From assembly GCA_045586405.1 (NCBI GenBank), contig JAZNAG010000012.1, forward strand, positions 1 to 58,437: a stretch of 58,437 bases of DNA, given 5' to 3'. The position numbers and the translations under genes are program-made. The stretch is from SIG607 sp045586405 (GTDB taxonomy: Bacteria; Bacillota; Clostridia; Oscillospirales; Acutalibacteraceae). Below the pieces are notes generated by a model. It did no database searches, was not told the DNA's origin, and worked only from the letters and a program-made list of their open reading frames with translations. Of the stretch, positions 8,638 through 15,915 are shown one piece after another; the first letter of the stretch is position 1, and every line of letters starts with the position of its first letter.

Positions 8638-9237
8638 TTAAATTATCCTTTCTGTATTAAGTGAACTATCGTGACAGGTATGCACGACATACTTGCTATT
8701 ACTAAACATATTTACAAACTCTGCCGATTTTTCATAGCAAACGCTTGTACCGGTACATATTTTTTTAGTGATATTTTCCTCTGTATAACATTCGTCACCT
8801 GCAAAAATATGGGTGTTGCCGCCAAAGTTGACCTCTACAACAGCAGAACCGACATCGTGACCGCCCCATTTAATAATCTTAATATGTTCGGTCAAGCAGT
8901 ATGACTCTTTAATAATGTTGACGGAAAAATCAGTAGGAATATAACCTTTGCCCCTGTCATATTGTTCTTTTGTTATATGAACCGTAGCGTTAACAAAGTG
9001 TTTCAGGGCTTCAATATGGTCATGATGAGCATGAGTTATTATTACATCAGTTATATCTTCAGCAAAAACACCTATATCCTCTAATACTTTAGCCGGCGAA
9101 TGAAAATTTTCCATTACAAAACCCGGCATTGTATCGCAACCCGCATCGATAAGAATATTTCTGTTTTGCGTCTTAATCAAATATACGGCAAATGAAATAG
9201 GTACACTTTTATCTTTTGCTCCGTTTGCAAACGCCAT
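8638..9237 (-). CDS. Metallo-beta-lactamase fold hydrolase (lactonase-like), probably frameshifted at its 5' end
   Basis: From the ATG at 9237 the protein has 199 residues with 'THAHHDHIEA' (H-x-H-x-D-H zinc site), a later 'FAGDE' aspartate and 'VHTCHDSS' histidine, as in N-acyl homoserine lactonase-like hydrolases. The same frame continues upstream of this ATG with sequence that looks coding (LSLYCVKYGESTIPES), but no start codon lies there. An ATG at 9304 with GGATGAG upstream is one base out of frame because of a run of nine A on the coding strand. With eight A the product would be 221 residues. So the gene is either phase-variable, slippage-read, broken, or has a sequencing error. Confidence 0.75.
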   Translation of the reverse strand: MAFANGAKDKSVPISFAVYLIKTQNRNILIDAGCDTMPGFVMENFHSPAKVLEDIGVFAEDITDVIITHAHHDHIEALKHFVNATVHITKEQYDRGKGYIPTDFSVNIIKESYCLTEHIKIIKWGGHDVGSAVVEVNFGGNTHIFAGDECYTEENITKKICTGTSVCYEKSAEFVNMFSNSKYVVHTCHDSSLNTERII

Positions 9238-9292
9238 ACTCTCAGGTATCGTGGATTCACCGTATTTAACACAATATAACGATAAGTTTTTA

Positions 9293-9304
9293 TTTTTTTT
9301 TCAT
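9293..9304 (-). repeat. A9 homopolymer directly after a potential start codon
   Basis: On the minus strand ATG (9304-9302) is followed by A9 (9301-9293). Loss of one A joins this start to the downstream hydrolase frame without any intervening stop. Confidence 0.6.
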
Positions 9305-9334
9305 ATATAATCTCATCCGTTTTTATTTCAATAG

Positions 9335-9442
9335 TCACCCTTTGAAAGTATAAAGCCATTGACGCATCTCTTTAGGGTGAGATATACTCATTTGAGCCTC
9401 AACAGAAGTCATGTCGACCAAATCTACATTTTTACCAAGTTT
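9335..9442 (-). pseudogene. Short coding-like remnant between the MBL and Gfo/Idh genes
   Basis: An open minus-strand stretch ends with a 25-codon reading frame (ATG at 9412: 'MTSVEAQMSISHPKEMRQW' onward). It has no ribosome site and an in-frame stop at 9445-9443, so it looks like the C-terminal stub of a lost gene. I cannot name the family. It could also be a chance frame. Confidence 0.3.
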
Positions 9443-9457
9443 TTAGTGAAATAATCT

Positions 9458-10462
9458 TTAAAAATGCTCCGCGCAAGCTTTTAATACAGTTTTGTAAAGT
9501 TCTAATTCATAGTCGAGAGTATATGGATTTACCTTTTCGCCAACAACCATTTCAGCAAAAGATTTCATCATACTGTCATAGCGGTCATAAGGCTGACAAA
9601 TTTCATTTTTACCCTCATTAACCCACTCGGTTGAGGTTTTGGTGCTTCTGTATGTCTGAAGACCGCTATAATCAGGTAAATACCACTCAAGCGGTTTAAG
9701 TTCAACCGTAGCCTTAGAACCATTAACTACAAGTTGTCTTCTTGAAAATCCGCCCATTTCAACTGCAGTAGTTTTAGCAAAAGACACGCCGTTTTCATAT
9801 TCAAAAACAGCCATACCAAAATCTTTTGAAGTAACACCGTCAAGCCCTGAGCATTTGTTTAAAGGAATTATGTTTTTAGGTTTGCCCTGTATTCTGTAAA
9901 TTAAATCTACCAAATGACAGCCTAAATAGAACATCATACCGCCGGGCAAGTTTTCAAGCCATTGACGAGTTGTGGCAGCATGAGTGCAGTTCATTTGCGC
10001 CTCTACGCTTATTATCTCGCCAAGTTCACCTTTTTCAATACTGTCAAGCAGTTCTATTATATAAGGATTATAGCGATACATATAACCTGTATGAAAAGTC
10101 TTGCCGGTACTTTTCATTACCGAAATCAGTTCCTTAAAATCGGCAAGTTCTCTGCCGCCCGGCTTTTCCATATGCATATGCTTTCCGGCTTTTGCCGCCA
10201 TTAAAGCATATTTTGTAAGATAAATTTCATCGGTTTCTATAGTTACCGCTTCAATTTCGGGATTACTTAAAACCTCTTCTAAAGTCAGTTCTTTATAATC
10301 TTTATAAATATCGACCTTTGCAGGTAATCTTTCGCCTTCATTTTCAGGTAAAACATAACCTGCTATTTCAAAAATATCACTTTGCTTTTTAAGGCTGTTA
10401 AATATCTCTTTTCCGTGACTATATGTATTTGCACCAATCTGATCAATTTTTATTTTTCTCAC
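9458..10462 (-). CDS. Gfo/Idh/MocA-family oxidoreductase
   Basis: A 334-residue protein; GTG at 10462 is taken as the start because TGGAGAG precedes it and the GTGA overlap with the upstream stop indicates coupling. 'HMHMEKPGGR' near residue 95 is the E-K-P motif that places the catalytic lysine next to NAD(P). 'GGMMFYLGCHLVDLIYRIQG' matches the conserved G-G-x-x-x-D-x-G-x-H-x-x-D region, although the expected aspartate is replaced by tyrosine/leucine. Members oxidise or reduce sugars, inositols and their acids. The pairing with a zinc dehydrogenase suggests two-step oxidation of a sugar or polyol. Confidence 0.85.
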   Translation of the reverse strand: MRKIKIDQIGANTYSHGKEIFNSLKKQSDIFEIAGYVLPENEGERLPAKVDIYKDYKELTLEEVLSNPEIEAVTIETDEIYLTKYALMAAKAGKHMHMEKPGGRELADFKELISVMKSTGKTFHTGYMYRYNPYIIELLDSIEKGELGEIISVEAQMNCTHAATTRQWLENLPGGMMFYLGCHLVDLIYRIQGKPKNIIPLNKCSGLDGVTSKDFGMAVFEYENGVSFAKTTAVEMGGFSRRQLVVNGSKATVELKPLEWYLPDYSGLQTYRSTKTSTEWVNEGKNEICQPYDRYDSMMKSFAEMVVGEKVNPYTLDYELELYKTVLKACAEHF

Positions 10463-11466
10463 TGAAAATCTCTCCAATCAAATTCTACAACGGGAAAGGA
10501 TTTTTCTTTTGCAAGGCGGTTATAAATTTCAACAGCCCGAGCAGGAGAATGCATTTCGTCAACAAGGTCACTTAACGTCAGTCTGCCAAAATTGATTAAT
10601 TTTACCAGAGTAACCATATCATCTCTTAATGTCCAATATCCAGGAGAAGACTCGTGAACAGGACGCGCAATGGTGTGCGCACCTATAAGAGATATACCGG
10701 GGCCATGTACCTTTTTGTAATAATCAACGGTAAAATCGGAATTTCTGGTACAACCCAGCAATGCCACTCTGCCGAATTGCCTCATACAGTCAAGAATACC
10801 GTTAAGACCTGCGCCGATACCGGTAACTTCAATACCCACCTTAGCGCCGCCGCCTGTGATTTTCTTGACAGTTGCGGCAAAGTTTTCATCATACGGGTCA
10901 AGGGCATAATCAGCTCCGCAAGTCAGCGCTTTCTCACGCTTATCAGGATCGGGATCAACAGCAATAATAGGCAAAGCGCCCGCAATTTTTAAAAGCTTTA
11001 CGGCAATAAGACCTAATACGCCAAGTCCCATAACAATAGCGCTTTCGCCCATTTCAAGTTTGCACTTTCTGATAGCCGCAATAGGAAATGAAGCGATATG
11101 AATAAGTGCCGCATCCTCAAAAGGCATATCGTCTATTTTGAATACCTTGGTTTTTGTAAGAGTAACATACTGATTATGGGTACCCCACATTGTTGCAACT
11201 CTGTCCCCTACTTTAAATTCGGTGACACCGCTGCCCACTTCGGTAATTATACCTGCAGAACTGTATCCGCCTCTACGCGGAAAATCAACAGGATTAGTTC
11301 CTACGCTAACGTTAGGCACTCCCACAAGGTTAGCTCTTTCGGTACCGCTGCTGATAGCCGAAACCGTAATTTTTACAACTACTTCATTTTCCTCCGGCCT
11401 TTTAACTTCTTCCTCTAAAATTTCTGTTACAAAAGGTTTTGTAAATACAATATTTTTACTTGTCAT
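10459..11466 (-). CDS. Medium-chain zinc-type alcohol/polyol dehydrogenase
   Basis: A 335-residue MDR protein with a GroES-like domain, 'RRGGYSSAGIITEVGSGV' and a Rossmann NAD(P) loop 'VMGLGVLGLIAVKLLKIAG', then an acidic residue 'AVDPD' favouring NAD. The usual structural-zinc cysteine cluster is missing, as in several sugar-dehydrogenase-like MDR proteins that travel with Gfo/Idh enzymes. The ATG at 11466 has CGAGGTGATT upstream. It leads an operon of four genes (dehydrogenase, Gfo/Idh, MBL hydrolase, quinone oxidoreductase) that is divergent from an AraC regulator. The substrate is probably a sugar derivative, which is inferred from context. Confidence 0.82.
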   Translation of the reverse strand: MTSKNIVFTKPFVTEILEEEVKRPEENEVVVKITVSAISSGTERANLVGVPNVSVGTNPVDFPRRGGYSSAGIITEVGSGVTEFKVGDRVATMWGTHNQYVTLTKTKVFKIDDMPFEDAALIHIASFPIAAIRKCKLEMGESAIVMGLGVLGLIAVKLLKIAGALPIIAVDPDPDKREKALTCGADYALDPYDENFAATVKKITGGGAKVGIEVTGIGAGLNGILDCMRQFGRVALLGCTRNSDFTVDYYKKVHGPGISLIGAHTIARPVHESSPGYWTLRDDMVTLVKLINFGRLTLSDLVDEMHSPARAVEIYNRLAKEKSFPVVEFDWRDFQ

Positions 11467-11479
11467 AATAAATCACCTC

Positions 11480-11496
11480 GGTTATATTATATAACC
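11480..11496. promoter_or_regulatory. Perfect palindrome in the dehydrogenase/AraC divergent region
   Basis: GGTTATAT-T-ATATAACC, 17 bp, lies just upstream of the dehydrogenase ribosome site and faces the divergent AraC gene. It could be an operator or a small leader hairpin. Confidence 0.45.
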
Positions 11497-11571
11497 TTGA
11501 AACTGATAATAAAATATGTTACTCTATAATAAATGAGGTAAAATTCTACGATATAAAGGGTGGTTTTTAGT

Positions 11572-12321
11572 ATGAATAGTATAGTTTTATATAACGAATT
11601 CCATTTTTTTAGGATAACCTTGGACAAATATCATCATACCGATAACCGACACGGTGCTTCCGAACACTACCTTGCATATATGGAGGAAGGCAGTTGCCGT
11701 CTTGTCAGCGAAAAAGAAACAGTAGAAATAAACACAGGTGATGTTTTTTATATACCAATGGGACTAGCCTATCAGTCTTATTGGTACGGTAATAATCGAA
11801 TTTCTTTTATGACATTGGGTTTTAAGTTATTTCCCGAATCGGCTGACAATAATTTCCTTGTGCAAAAAATAGACTGCAGCGATGAAATAAAAGCCGAGGT
11901 CAGAAAAATAACTGTTAATAAGCCCGTAGACAGCCGTACAATTTCTGCTTTTTTTGATGTGCTGAGCAAATTGCTACCTCTTATGAAGGCAGAAAAGACT
12001 AGCCGCGCACAAGAAATATACACAAAAGCAAGAGAATACATCTCCCGAAATACCGACTGCGCGGCAAAAGACATTTCAAAGCATTGCGCAATAAGTGAAT
12101 CAACTCTTTACTGGGCTTTCAAAACCGCTGCAAACAAAACGCCAAATGAGGTAAAAAACGAAATTCTTTGCCAAAAAGCCGTTATGCTTCTTTCAAACAC
12201 CGATAAATCAGTGCAAGAAATAAGCGACAGTTTGGGGTTCAGTTCTACATCATATTTCAGAAAAATTTTAAGAAACTATACAGACAAGACACCAAGCACA
12301 ATAAGAAAAAAACGAGTTTAA
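11572..12321 (+). CDS. AraC-family transcriptional regulator
   Basis: A 249-residue protein from the ATG at 11572 (AAAGGGTGG upstream). Residues 1-130 form an AraC-type cupin sensor ('NTGDVFYIPMGLAYQSYW'), and the last 100 residues are a double helix-turn-helix ('VQEISDSLGFSSTSYFRKIL'). It is divergently transcribed from the dehydrogenase operon, the usual arrangement for a local activator. The effector is probably a sugar handled by that operon; the sequence does not reveal which. Confidence 0.9.
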   Translation: MNSIVLYNEFHFFRITLDKYHHTDNRHGASEHYLAYMEEGSCRLVSEKETVEINTGDVFYIPMGLAYQSYWYGNNRISFMTLGFKLFPESADNNFLVQKIDCSDEIKAEVRKITVNKPVDSRTISAFFDVLSKLLPLMKAEKTSRAQEIYTKAREYISRNTDCAAKDISKHCAISESTLYWAFKTAANKTPNEVKNEILCQKAVMLLSNTDKSVQEISDSLGFSSTSYFRKILRNYTDKTPSTIRKKRV

Positions 12322-12329
12322 CTATATAA

Positions 12330-13124
12330 TTACTCAACTATATCGGGTAAATAATCAAAATTATCTCTTACTGCTTTTGCCGCCTTTATTATGGGCTGAG
12401 TAGGAACGGCGCGTTCATCGTGTTCGCGCACTGCAAGATACGTTACACAGCCAAGCTGTGCGCCAATCATTCTGTGAATTTTTGTGTGCGTTCCGCTTGA
12501 AAGGAACAAAAACGGCACTTTAAGTTCTTTTTTAAGCAGTGTGGTTATTCTTAAATTTTCCATCTGCTCTTCATCAGAGTTAGCGCCTGCAACAATTTTT
12601 ACAATATCTGCGCCTCTTCTTTGCTGTTCAAAGGCAACTTCAAGAATAGATTCGGCAGGTGTGAATTTAAATATATGAGAAGACATTAGAACTTCTTTGC
12701 CCATACTATGAATTTTATCAATTAAACTCATTTGCTTATCTATTGCTTCCTGTTTCATTGACAGTTCAAGACCTACACCCGCAGCGCTTTCTGAGTCAAA
12801 AAGGCTTGCAGGCACATCGCCGAGAGTTCCGCCGCAGGATAATATTTTTACAAGTTCATTTGCCAGTTCTTCATCAGAAAAGCCACGATTTTCACTGCCT
12901 CTGTAATTGGTAATATAACTGGGATGACCTGCGCAAGCTGCTATTATTTTTTTATAGTTTTCTTCAGTTTTATATTCCTTTTTTAACCATTCAAACTGAA
13001 GCCCAAGACAGTCAGCGCCATCAAAAATAGAGTTTTTAATCGCATATCTCATACTGTCAGGGTTGTCTTTTAATATCATTCCGGTAATAAGCGGACGATT
13101 TTGATTTAAAAATGAAGGTTTCAT
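12330..13124 (-). CDS. Type I 3-dehydroquinate dehydratase-like protein (AroD fold)
   Basis: A 264-residue TIM-barrel protein. 'VLMSSHIFKFTP' holds the catalytic histidine position of class I AroD, and 'GADIVKIVAGANS' holds the Schiff-base lysine. The C-terminal loop residues that bind dehydroquinate carboxylate are less clear. Class I AroD turns 3-dehydroquinate into 3-dehydroshikimate. Here it lies in a sugar-catabolic island, downstream of a collapsed SDR gene, so a dehydratase or aldolase-like role on a related compound, or quinate/shikimate use, is possible. The ATG at 13124 follows GGGAG. It sits opposite an AraC gene. Confidence 0.72.
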   Translation of the reverse strand: MKPSFLNQNRPLITGMILKDNPDSMRYAIKNSIFDGADCLGLQFEWLKKEYKTEENYKKIIAACAGHPSYITNYRGSENRGFSDEELANELVKILSCGGTLGDVPASLFDSESAAGVGLELSMKQEAIDKQMSLIDKIHSMGKEVLMSSHIFKFTPAESILEVAFEQQRRGADIVKIVAGANSDEEQMENLRITTLLKKELKVPFLFLSSGTHTKIHRMIGAQLGCVTYLAVREHDERAVPTQPIIKAAKAVRDNFDYLPDIVE

Positions 13125-13134
13125 AAAATTCTCC

Positions 13135-13218
13135 CTACTGTCTTGTCATAGCGATTCTTCCGCCGTCAATCAGATGGTTACTGCCTGTAATAACTGCTGT
13201 TTTGTTTTTAAAATCCAT
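13135..13218 (-). pseudogene. Collapsed short-chain dehydrogenase (SDR) gene, 27 codons
   Basis: The minus-strand frame keeps a strong AAGGAGG site and ATG and reads MDFKNKTAVITGS, the start of an SDR Rossmann fold, and then NHLIDGGRIAMTRQ, which resembles the usual SDR C-terminus (D-G-G). An in-frame internal deletion of roughly 220 codons would produce exactly this. It lies ten bases upstream of the AroD-like gene, so it may now act only as a translated leader. Confidence 0.7.
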
Positions 13219-13324
13219 ATAAATGACCTCCTTTTTGTTTAATTTTAATATCAGCACATTTATCTTACAATAGAAAAAAACGATACATTTTTAACATTTT
13301 CGATACTATATATTAAAACTTTTA

Positions 13325-13352
13325 TTGATTTCTTTGCATAAATTGGTATAAT
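13325..13352 (+). promoter_or_regulatory. Promoter of the second AraC gene
   Basis: TTGATT, 16 bases, TATAAT (13347-13352). The start codon at 13369 follows within 20 bases, so the leader is very short. Confidence 0.6.
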
Positions 13353-13368
13353 GTTCTTGGTGATAATA

Positions 13369-14130
13369 ATGAATATATTTGAAAACATAACAATTACACA
13401 CATAGAACCGCCCGTTGTAGTTCATTCTCAAAAAGGACATAAGAATCATATGACCAACCGAGAATTTTTCGGTATTTCTCTTTGTATGGGCGGACAAATT
13501 ACATACAGTATGAACGGTAAACAATTTTTGTCCACCAAAGACAGTGTGATATTACACCCGAAAGGCTCTTCGTATTTTCTTCACGGTGATAAAGAAGGCT
13601 TTTTTCCTGTAATAAATTTTGATTGCGAAAATCTTATTTGTAACGAAATTACTGTATTTTATCCCGATAACATCAATAACTGCCTGAAAGAATTTGAAAA
13701 CCTTAAAAATATATATTTGCAGGGGCGGGACCGACTTAAACTTATGAGCTCTCTTTATAAGTTGCTCAGCAACATCACTTCGGCAAAAAGTCAAAAACAT
13801 CAACCGCTTGAAAATGTTGTAAAATATATTCACTCTAATATTTCCGATGCAAATTTATCTAACGAAAAACTTGCAAACCAAATAGGAATCAGTGAAGTAT
13901 ATTTCAGAAAACTGTTTTTATCCTGCTACGGTATAACACCCAAACAGTATATACTGAATTACCGCATAGAAAGGGCTAAACAACTTTTAACCGACACCCC
14001 AAACACCGTGACTAAAATATCCGAAATGTGCGGTTTTTCAAGCCCTTATCACTTCTGCCGTGCCTTTAAAACAAAGGCGGGTATTCCCCCTACACAATAC
14101 GCAAAAGAAAATACTGTGTATAAAATTTAA
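13369..14130 (+). CDS. AraC-family transcriptional regulator
   Basis: A 253-residue protein starting at ATG 13369 (GGTGAT four bases upstream). The N-terminal half is an AraC cupin-type sensor; the last 95 residues contain both helix-turn-helix units, 'LANQIGISEVYFRKLF' and 'VTKISEMCGFSSPYHFCRAF'. It is divergent from the collapsed SDR and AroD-like genes and precedes the sialidase-fold/AraC fusion, so it could regulate either side. The effector is unknown. Confidence 0.9.
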   Translation: MNIFENITITHIEPPVVVHSQKGHKNHMTNREFFGISLCMGGQITYSMNGKQFLSTKDSVILHPKGSSYFLHGDKEGFFPVINFDCENLICNEITVFYPDNINNCLKEFENLKNIYLQGRDRLKLMSSLYKLLSNITSAKSQKHQPLENVVKYIHSNISDANLSNEKLANQIGISEVYFRKLFLSCYGITPKQYILNYRIERAKQLLTDTPNTVTKISEMCGFSSPYHFCRAFKTKAGIPPTQYAKENTVYKI

Positions 14131-14153
14131 ACATTATCCGCAATGTCAACTCT

Positions 14154-14170
14154 TTTGCTTTTAAAGCAAA
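14154..14170. promoter_or_regulatory. 17-bp palindrome upstream of the sialidase-fold/AraC fusion
   Basis: TTTGCTTT-T-AAAGCAAA lies in the 107-base gap between the AraC gene and the fusion gene. It could be an operator; it lacks the T run of a terminator. Confidence 0.35.
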
Positions 14171-14237
14171 TTTGTTATTGCTTTGCTAACTTATAAATAC
14201 TACTATTATGTTAATGAACATAATCAGGAGGATTTTT

Positions 14238-15905
14238 ATGCTTATAACCGATAAAAACAAACTGACTGAGTTTTATTCCTCACGCCGAATATGGCAAGGA
14301 ATTCCGGGTATTGCCCGTACCAAAGGCGGACGTACCTTTGTTTCCTTTTATTCAGGTGATACAAAAGAAACCTTTGGCAACTTCACTATGGTTCTAAAAA
14401 GTGACTCTGACACCGATTTTGGCGAACCTGTTGCCGTTACTAAAAAAGAGGGTAAGTTCCGTTGTTTTGACCCTGTTCTCTGGATAGACCCGCTTGACAG
14501 GCTTTGGTTTATCTGGAATGTTATGCCCGGTGAAGAAGTATATGCCTCTATTTGCGAAAACCCCGATGCAGATGAACTTGTTTGGGGCGAAGAATTTTAC
14601 ATCGGTCGCGGTGTTATGATGAACAAGCCCACAGTCCTTTCAAGCGGCGAATGGCTCTTCCCCATTGCAATATGGAAAACGGAAATAGCGCTGAATCTTC
14701 GTAAAAGCGGTCTTAAGGATGATGAAGTAGCCGGTTCCTATGTATATAAAACTTCAGATAACGGCAAAAACTTTGTTTGTATGGGTATGGCTGATATTCG
14801 CAACAGAAGTTTTGATGAACATATGGTGCTTGAACTTCAAAACGGCATTCTTAAAATGTTTGTAAGAACCACATACGGAATTGCCGCTTCCTATTCCTAT
14901 GACCGTGGTAAAACCTGGAGTACAGGCGGTGACAGTAACCTTGGCGGTCCCTGTTCGCGTTTCTTTATCAGCCGTCTTAAATCGGGACGCATTTTACTTA
15001 TCAACCATATAAATTTTACAGGACGTAACAATTTAACCGCCCTTCTTTCCGATGATGACGGAAAAACCTTCCCCTACTCGCTGTTACTTGATGAACGAAA
15101 TGAAGTGTCTTATCCCGATGCTACTGAGTGCGATGACGGTTATATTTACATTACATACGACAGAGAACGCGGCGGATTTAAAAAATCAATGAAGGAAGCA
15201 TATTCCTGCGCAAGAGAAATATTAACTGCTAAAATCACCGAAGAGGATATTATAAACGGCAAAATTACAAGTAATGAAAGTTTTCTAAAAAATGTCGTTA
15301 GCAAACTTGACAAGCTTTCTCCTGAAATACCCGACCCGTATCATGAATCCGATGAAGATGCCGAAGAATTTGTAGCGGCGCTCTCGGTAGCTCAGAAAGA
15401 GTATATTATAGAGAAAATTTTTACCCGTTATCCGATAAACTGCGTTGACGTTATCCCATATGATATGGCAGAACTGGACACACTTATCGAGCGCTTCCAA
15501 AAGCAAGACGGTATTGACGAGAAGTTACTTAAAAAAATTGTAAATATACTCCGTTCCACACCACAAACAACCCAGAACACATATCCTGTTGTTGATAAAA
15601 TATGCGACTATGTAAAAAATCATTTTGCTGAAGACTTTTCAGTTTCCGACTATGCAAAAGAGAATAATATGAGCGTATATTATCTTTCTCACCTTTTCAA
15701 AAGAGCAACAGGCATCAGTATTTTGGAGTTCCGCAACGAACTAAGACTGACAAAGGCAAAACAAATGCTTATAGGAAGTAATGAGTCTATAAGTCAAATA
15801 GCAATTCAGTGCGGCTACAACAATGCTTCTTATTTCGCAGAATCCTTTACGCGCTCTGAAAAAATACCGCCCAGCGAATTCAGAAAATACCATACTGAAC
15901 ATTGA
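14238..15905 (+). CDS. Sialidase/BNR-fold protein fused to a C-terminal AraC DNA-binding domain
   Basis: A 555-residue protein from the ATG at 14238 (CAGGAGG upstream). Residues 1 to about 350 are a beta-propeller of the sialidase (BNR) superfamily, with Asp-box-like turns such as 'SYDRGKTW', 'SDDDGKTF' and 'TSDNGKNF' and the segment 'SYPDATECDDGYIYITYDRE'. About 90 linker residues follow, then a full AraC-type double helix-turn-helix from residue 448 ('FSVSDYAKENNMSVYYLSHLF', 'ISQIAIQCGYNNASYFAESF'). There is no signal peptide. It could be a sugar-sensing regulator that uses a propeller as sensor, or an enzyme that controls its own operon. It is followed ten bases later by the kinase-aldolase gene. 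Confidence 0.85.
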   Translation: MLITDKNKLTEFYSSRRIWQGIPGIARTKGGRTFVSFYSGDTKETFGNFTMVLKSDSDTDFGEPVAVTKKEGKFRCFDPVLWIDPLDRLWFIWNVMPGEEVYASICENPDADELVWGEEFYIGRGVMMNKPTVLSSGEWLFPIAIWKTEIALNLRKSGLKDDEVAGSYVYKTSDNGKNFVCMGMADIRNRSFDEHMVLELQNGILKMFVRTTYGIAASYSYDRGKTWSTGGDSNLGGPCSRFFISRLKSGRILLINHINFTGRNNLTALLSDDDGKTFPYSLLLDERNEVSYPDATECDDGYIYITYDRERGGFKKSMKEAYSCAREILTAKITEEDIINGKITSNESFLKNVVSKLDKLSPEIPDPYHESDEDAEEFVAALSVAQKEYIIEKIFTRYPINCVDVIPYDMAELDTLIERFQKQDGIDEKLLKKIVNILRSTPQTTQNTYPVVDKICDYVKNHFAEDFSVSDYAKENNMSVYYLSHLFKRATGISILEFRNELRLTKAKQMLIGSNESISQIAIQCGYNNASYFAESFTRSEKIPPSEFRKYHTEH

Positions 15906-15915
15906 GGTAACTATT

